From assembly GCA_016302185.1 (NCBI GenBank), contig JAEDOC010000075.1, forward strand, positions 1 to 9,669: 9,669 bases of DNA, given 5' to 3'. The notes beneath the pieces are model-generated. The model was given only the letters and a program-made list of their open reading frames with translations. It was not told the origin of the DNA and made no database searches. The first letter of the stretch is position 1, and each line of letters begins with the position of its first letter. Position numbers and translations under genes: made by a program. Shown here one piece after another: positions 6,697-9,669 of the stretch. The stretch is from Clostridium sp. GTDB lineage: Bacteria > Bacillota > Clostridia > Lachnospirales > Lachnospiraceae.

Positions 6697-7038
6697 TGGA
6701 GCAGACGGGAGTTGAACCCGTGTCCAAAAACCAATTCCCTGTTCTTCTACTATCATAGTCCGTTATTTGACATTCCCTCCGCCCTGCGAAAACGAACATC
6801 CTCAAAGCTTCAGTAGATCCTGATACGCCTGACGGTCCGGACCCCTCCCGTCATCGTTTCTCACATAGTCGATGCCAGATTCTTAAAGTGTGAGTGCTCT
6901 AAGGCTGACAACTGCTTTAATTAAGCAGCAAATGCTAATTTTCTATCGTTAGCGTTTAATTTTAATTTTGCCATTTAACGCATTGCATGCGGATAGCTTC
7001 ACCAGCTGCATGATCCCTGTCGAAACCGGTACTGCCCC
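6697..7038 (-). ncRNA. ssrA: Transfer-messenger RNA (tmRNA, 10Sa RNA)
   Basis: One-piece tmRNA that acts with SmpB to rescue stalled ribosomes, working first as alanyl-tRNA and then as a short mRNA. The minus-strand 5' end GGGGCAG (7038-7032) pairs with CTGCTCC near the 3' end, giving a 7-bp acceptor stem with one G-U pair, and the discriminator base is A (6697). The start is followed by TACCGGTTTCGACAGGG, the typical tmRNA D-loop region. The 3' part has the T arm ACGGG-TTCAACT-CCCGT. The internal tag frame is at 6921-6953. The mature length is 342 bases plus CCA. The CCA is not encoded: the sequence after the discriminator is TTG, so it must be added by tRNA nucleotidyltransferase. It has its own promoter (7059-7087) and terminator (6642-6693). 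Confidence 0.96.
6921..6953 (-). other. tmRNA proteolysis-tag reading frame (ANDRKLAFAA)
   Basis: In the middle of ssrA the minus strand reads ANDRKLAFAA followed by TAA. The resume codon is taken as GCT (6953-6951) because the preceding bases TAAAC resemble the TAGTC that precedes the E. coli resume codon, and the peptide has the same length and start as the E. coli tag ANDENYALAA. The stop codon lies in a small hairpin (CTGCTT...AAGCAG), as in other tmRNAs. An earlier in-frame GCA (6971-6969) would give the longer AKLKLN-extended tag and cannot be excluded. Confidence 0.75.
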
Positions 7039-7058
7039 TGAATGATTATAGCCTTATT

Positions 7059-7087
7059 ATATTAACACGGCGGGTAAAAGGTGTCAA
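7059..7087 (-). promoter_or_regulatory. Promoter for ssrA
   Basis: On the minus strand a perfect TTGACA (7087-7082) is followed after 17 bases by TAATAT (7064-7059). Transcription would begin about 14 bases before the mature tmRNA 5' end, leaving a short leader for RNase P to remove. A second, perfect TATAAT lies at 7050-7045, only 6 bases from the mature 5' end, but it has no -35 box at normal spacing. Confidence 0.72.
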
Positions 7088-7110
7088 TGGAAAAAATGAG
7101 CCTGATTTTA

Positions 7111-7139
7111 TTTCCATTCACAAAACATCGTGCTATAAT
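7111..7139 (+). promoter_or_regulatory. Promoter for the MATE-GNAT gene
   Basis: TTTCCA (7111-7116) and a perfect TATAAT (7134-7139) are 17 bases apart, with a TG one base before the -10 (extended -10, TGCTATAAT). The leader to the ATG at 7216 is about 70 bases, AT-rich, and shows no strong hairpin. The promoter is divergent from that of ssrA; the two -35 boxes are 23 bases apart. Confidence 0.7.
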
Positions 7140-7215
7140 GATACAATATGTAAAAAACGTGTAAAATATTCGGATTCCATACAAATCTATTGATTGAAAC
7201 GGAGGTTCCTTTTGT

Positions 7216-9150
7216 ATGGCAGCAGTTACAAATACGAAAAATGATTTTTCCAAAGGAAGTGTGGTGAAAAATATTATCAGTCTGGCGGTCCCCATGACCC
7301 TGGCACAGCTGATTAATGTTCTTTATAATATCGTGGACCGGGTTTATATTGGTCTGATTCCGGAAAATTCCACGCTGTCTCTGACGGGAATTGGCCTTTG
7401 TCTGCCGATTATTACCATGGTGATTGCCTTTGCGAACCTGTTTGGTATGGGTGGAGCACCGTTATGCTCGATTGAACGCGGGCGGGGAAATATTGAAGAA
7501 GCGGAGAAAATCATGGGGAATTCCTTCAGTATGATGGTGGTTTCCGGTGTGCTGCTGACGATTTTCTGTCTGATCTTCCGCAGGCCGATGCTGTATCTGT
7601 TCGGAGCCAGTGATGTGACATACCCTTACGCGGATGCGTATATCACGATCTATCTTCTGGGAAGCCTTTTTGTTATGATTGGGCTGGGAATGAACAGCTT
7701 TATCAATTCTCAGGGCTTCGGACGGGTGGGAATGCTGACAGTGCTTCTGGGAGCCGTGATCAATATCCTGCTGGATCCGGTGTTTATTTTTGTGTTTCAT
7801 CTGGGAGTCCGGGGAGCAGCCCTTGCTACGATTATTTCCCAGTTCTTTTCAGCTCTCTGGATTTTCCGTTTCCTGACCGGCAGGCAGACAATTCTGCGAT
7901 TGAAGCTTTCCTATTTGAAACCGGAATGGAGCCGGGTGAAGGCGATCGTGGGGCTCGGGATGTCCGGCTTTACCATGGCAATTACTAACTGCACGGTGCA
8001 GATATTGTGTAATGCCACACTGCAGCAATACGGCGGTGATCTGTATGTGGGTGTAATGACAGTCATCAATTCGGTTCGTGAAGTGGCATCCCTGCCGGTG
8101 CAGGGATTAACCCACAGCGCCCAGCCGGTGATGGGCTTTAATTACGGTGCAAAAGAGTATGGAAGAGTGAAGAAAGCAATTACCTTCATGTCTGCAACGG
8201 CCATCGTATATACGGTGGGAATCTGGAGTCTGATCCATGGTTTTCCGGAGTTTTTTATCCGCATTTTTAACCGGGATGCGGCTTTGATAGCAGCAGGTGT
8301 TCCGGCGATGCGCCTCTATTTTTTCGGATTTTTCATGATGTCACTGCAGTTTGCGGGACAGTCTGTCTATGTGGGTCTGGGGCGCTCAAAACGGGCCGTT
8401 TTCTTTTCTATTTTTCGAAAAGTAATTATTGTAGCTCCGCTGACCTTGCTTTTGCCGGGAGTCTTTGGTATGGGAACTGACGGCGTATTTGCGGCGGAAC
8501 CGATTTCTAACTTTATCGGCGGCCTGGCCTGCTATGGAACGATGCTGTGCACCATCTGGCCGGAGATGACCAGACTGCAGCGGGAAAAACAGAAATTCTG
8601 CATTCTTCCGGCCGGGGAAGAGGACGCAGATGCACTGGCAGCGTTAATTGATACCGTATACCGAGGCCTGCCGGAGCCATCCTGGTTTATGCCGGATGAT
8701 GCTCCCTATATTAAAAAACTGATGCGTCCGGAGTACGGGCGTGTCTGGAAAGCGACGGATGCGGCAACAGGGGCTCTGGCCGGTATGTTAATGCTGTATA
8801 TTCCCGGTAATACCCCGGAGAATCTGGGAAATGATGCCGGTTTTACCGAGGAGGAAAAGCAGGGTGTGATCCATCTGGAATCCGTGGCGATTCTGCCGCA
8901 GTACCGGGGCTTTGGCTTACAGTACCGGATGATGGGTATTGCAGAGGAAGAAGCCTTACGGGCGGGATTTCGCCACATGCTCTGCACAGTTCATCCGGAG
9001 AATCATTTCAGCCGCGATAACATGGTGCGCTGCGGTTTTCAGCCGGTGGTACAGAAGGAAAAATACGGCGGCTATCTGCGGGATGTGATGTGGAAGCCGT
9101 TGACAATAATGCCCGGTGGAAAAAACAGAAGAAAAATAGAAGAAGAATAA
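7216..9150 (+). CDS. MATE-family multidrug/metabolite exporter fused to a C-terminal GNAT acetyltransferase
   Basis: A 644-residue protein with two domains. Residues 1 to about 450 form a complete MepA-like MATE transporter with roughly twelve hydrophobic segments. Characteristic parts are VPMTLAQLINVLYNIVDRVYIG, GINSFINSQGFGR-type sequence near 158-170 (here GMNSFINSQGFGR), ILLDPVFIFVF, and SAQPVMGFNYGAKEYGRVKKA. Such carriers export cationic drugs or metabolites using Na+ or H+ gradients. After a short basic linker (about 451-460), residues 461-630 form a GNAT domain. Its signs are LESVAILPQYRGFGLQYRM, with the acetyl-CoA loop QYRGFG at 562-567, then TVHPENHFSRDNMVRCGF and KYGGYLRDVMWK, a pattern seen in stand-alone Clostridia GNAT proteins. 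The frame is open throughout, and base composition does not change sharply at the joint. The GNAT domain should lie in the cytoplasm if the MATE has an even number of helices. GGAGG at 7201-7205 precedes ATG 7216. The substrate is unknown; coupling acetylation to export is inference. Confidence 0.9.
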   Translation: MAAVTNTKNDFSKGSVVKNIISLAVPMTLAQLINVLYNIVDRVYIGLIPENSTLSLTGIGLCLPIITMVIAFANLFGMGGAPLCSIERGRGNIEEAEKIMGNSFSMMVVSGVLLTIFCLIFRRPMLYLFGASDVTYPYADAYITIYLLGSLFVMIGLGMNSFINSQGFGRVGMLTVLLGAVINILLDPVFIFVFHLGVRGAALATIISQFFSALWIFRFLTGRQTILRLKLSYLKPEWSRVKAIVGLGMSGFTMAITNCTVQILCNATLQQYGGDLYVGVMTVINSVREVASLPVQGLTHSAQPVMGFNYGAKEYGRVKKAITFMSATAIVYTVGIWSLIHGFPEFFIRIFNRDAALIAAGVPAMRLYFFGFFMMSLQFAGQSVYVGLGRSKRAVFFSIFRKVIIVAPLTLLLPGVFGMGTDGVFAAEPISNFIGGLACYGTMLCTIWPEMTRLQREKQKFCILPAGEEDADALAALIDTVYRGLPEPSWFMPDDAPYIKKLMRPEYGRVWKATDAATGALAGMLMLYIPGNTPENLGNDAGFTEEEKQGVIHLESVAILPQYRGFGLQYRMMGIAEEEALRAGFRHMLCTVHPENHFSRDNMVRCGFQPVVQKEKYGGYLRDVMWKPLTIMPGGKNRRKIEEE

Positions 9151-9172
9151 TTTTGTCCGGCCGGCACATACT

Positions 9173-9201
9173 ATCTCTGAATTAAAAACTATTTCAGAGA
9201 T
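9173..9201 (+). promoter_or_regulatory. Inverted repeat upstream of the DUF1540 gene
   Basis: A perfect 9-bp inverted repeat, ATCTCTGAA (9173-9181) and TTCAGAGAT (9193-9201), with an 11-base AT-rich spacer ends one base before the AGGAGG (9203-9208) of the next gene. No T run follows, so it is not an ordinary terminator. It could be an operator or an mRNA hairpin that affects ribosome access or mRNA stability. I could not find a convincing promoter for the gene. Confidence 0.45.
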
Positions 9202-9216
9202 CAGGAGGCAAGTCAT

Positions 9217-9531
9217 ATGACAACATTAGACTGTAATGTAACCGGCTGTATTCACAATGCGGAGAACTGCTGCTGCAAGAATGCGATAATCGTAGAGGGT
9301 CATTCTGCAAAGGTAAAGCAGGATACCTGCTGCGGCAGCTACGATGAAAAGAAAGGATCGATGTTCCGCAACATCTTTAAAACTCCGGAGAACCGCCTGG
9401 AGGTGGAGTGCGAGGCGGTAAACTGTGTTTACAACAGCGATCGCCGCTGCGTGGCAGAGCATATCGGTATTGCCGGAGGCGATGCCAAGGCGGCAGTGCA
9501 GACGGAGTGTGCAAGCTTTAAGGCGAGATAG
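9217..9531 (+). CDS. Tandem DUF1540 cysteine-rich protein
   Basis: A 104-residue protein made of two copies of the DUF1540 module, a small Cys-rich motif widespread in Clostridia and Bacilli whose function is not established. Module 1 (about residues 4-42) has cysteines 6, 11, 18-20 and 38-39 in LDCNVTGCIHNAENC and QDTCCGSY. Module 2 (about 62-102) has cysteines 65, 70, 78 and 98 in VECEAVNCVYNSDRRC and QTECASF. The cysteine spacing suggests metal (perhaps zinc) binding, which is inference. A charged linker with KKGSMFRNIFKTPENR joins the modules. There is no signal peptide or membrane segment. AGGAGG at 9203-9208 is 8 bases before ATG 9217. The gene starts 66 bases after the MATE-GNAT stop on the same strand; whether they share a transcript is not clear. 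No terminator is evident after it. Confidence 0.88.
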   Translation: MTTLDCNVTGCIHNAENCCCKNAIIVEGHSAKVKQDTCCGSYDEKKGSMFRNIFKTPENRLEVECEAVNCVYNSDRRCVAEHIGIAGGDAKAAVQTECASFKAR

Positions 9532-9669
9532 AGATTTAGCGCAGGAATTGAGGGCGTCGCGTCAGCCAACGCCCGGCGTAGTGAATCGGAGATATCTTCT
9601 GGAAGAGAATGATACCGGACGCGAAAAAGAAGCCGGGGAAGAACGGCGAAAAACGGCACACAGGTCTTC

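Noticed and set aside
6568..6756. N-terminal extension of the patatin frame running back into ssrA
   Set aside because: This part overlaps the tmRNA 3' end and its terminator. The translated sequence has no patatin character, and the glycine-rich loop that normally begins the family starts right after ATG 6567.
7045..7050. Perfect TATAAT just upstream of the tmRNA 5' end as its main -10 box
   Set aside because: No -35 box is found at 16-18 bases, whereas TAATAT at 7064-7059 is 17 bases from a perfect TTGACA. Kept only as an alternative.
7148..7153. Minimal start-stop (ATG TAA) in the leader of the MATE-GNAT gene
   Set aside because: It has no Shine-Dalgarno sequence and is expected by chance in AT-rich sequence.
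9100..9128. TTGACA at 9100-9105 as a promoter for the DUF1540 gene
   Set aside because: No -10-like hexamer lies at the required distance; the sequence there is A-rich coding sequence of the MATE-GNAT C-terminus.
1..9669. CRISPR array, insertion sequence, phage or toxin-antitoxin system
   Set aside because: I saw no regularly spaced repeats, transposase, integrase, terminal inverted repeats or small paired toxin genes on either strand.

Overview
The window reads as a stretch of chromosome from an anaerobic Firmicute of the class Clostridia, most likely Lachnospiraceae. The reasons are the secG-rnr-smpB gene order, strong AGGAGG-type ribosome binding sites, the DUF1540 protein, a MepA-like MATE transporter and a moderate GC content with purine-rich coding strands. 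This placement is inference, because no 16S or other marker is present. Most of the window is core genome.

Layout, left to right. Bases 2-604 (+) are the 3' end of pheT, closed by a clear intrinsic terminator (639-676). Enolase (742-2013, +) follows with its own strong RBS. A well-formed extended -10 promoter (2033-2061) then drives secG (2091-2324). A compact terminator (2332-2357) lies between secG and rnr (2395-4608), so rnr and smpB (4636-5100) probably depend on read-through. An AANAT-like GNAT acetyltransferase (5147-5656, +) follows smpB. Its stop overlaps the 3' end of a convergent patatin-like phospholipase gene (5626-6567, -). Upstream of patatin on the minus strand is ssrA, the tmRNA (6697-7038, -), with its own terminator (6642-6693) and promoter (7059-7087). 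Divergent from ssrA is a promoter (7111-7139) for a 644-residue protein (7216-9150, +) that joins a complete MATE transporter to a C-terminal GNAT acetyltransferase. A small tandem DUF1540 Cys-rich protein (9217-9531, +) follows, preceded by a 9-bp inverted repeat just upstream of its RBS. The last 138 bases contain no gene that can be called with confidence.

How the genes work together. rnr, smpB and ssrA encode three parts of trans-translation (ribosome rescue): SmpB and tmRNA free stalled ribosomes and tag the unfinished protein, and RNase R degrades the defective mRNA. SecG belongs to the Sec translocase and shares the leading promoter with rnr and smpB. Two unrelated genes, the AANAT-like enzyme and the patatin, separate smpB from ssrA. 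The MATE-GNAT fusion is the most unusual gene seen. It suggests that chemical modification and export of a small molecule are coupled, but the substrate is unknown.

I found no CRISPR array, insertion sequence, phage gene or obvious novel multi-gene system. The points most worth a second look are the MATE-GNAT fusion, the tmRNA details (tag ending AFAA, no encoded CCA) and the secG/rnr attenuator-like arrangement.
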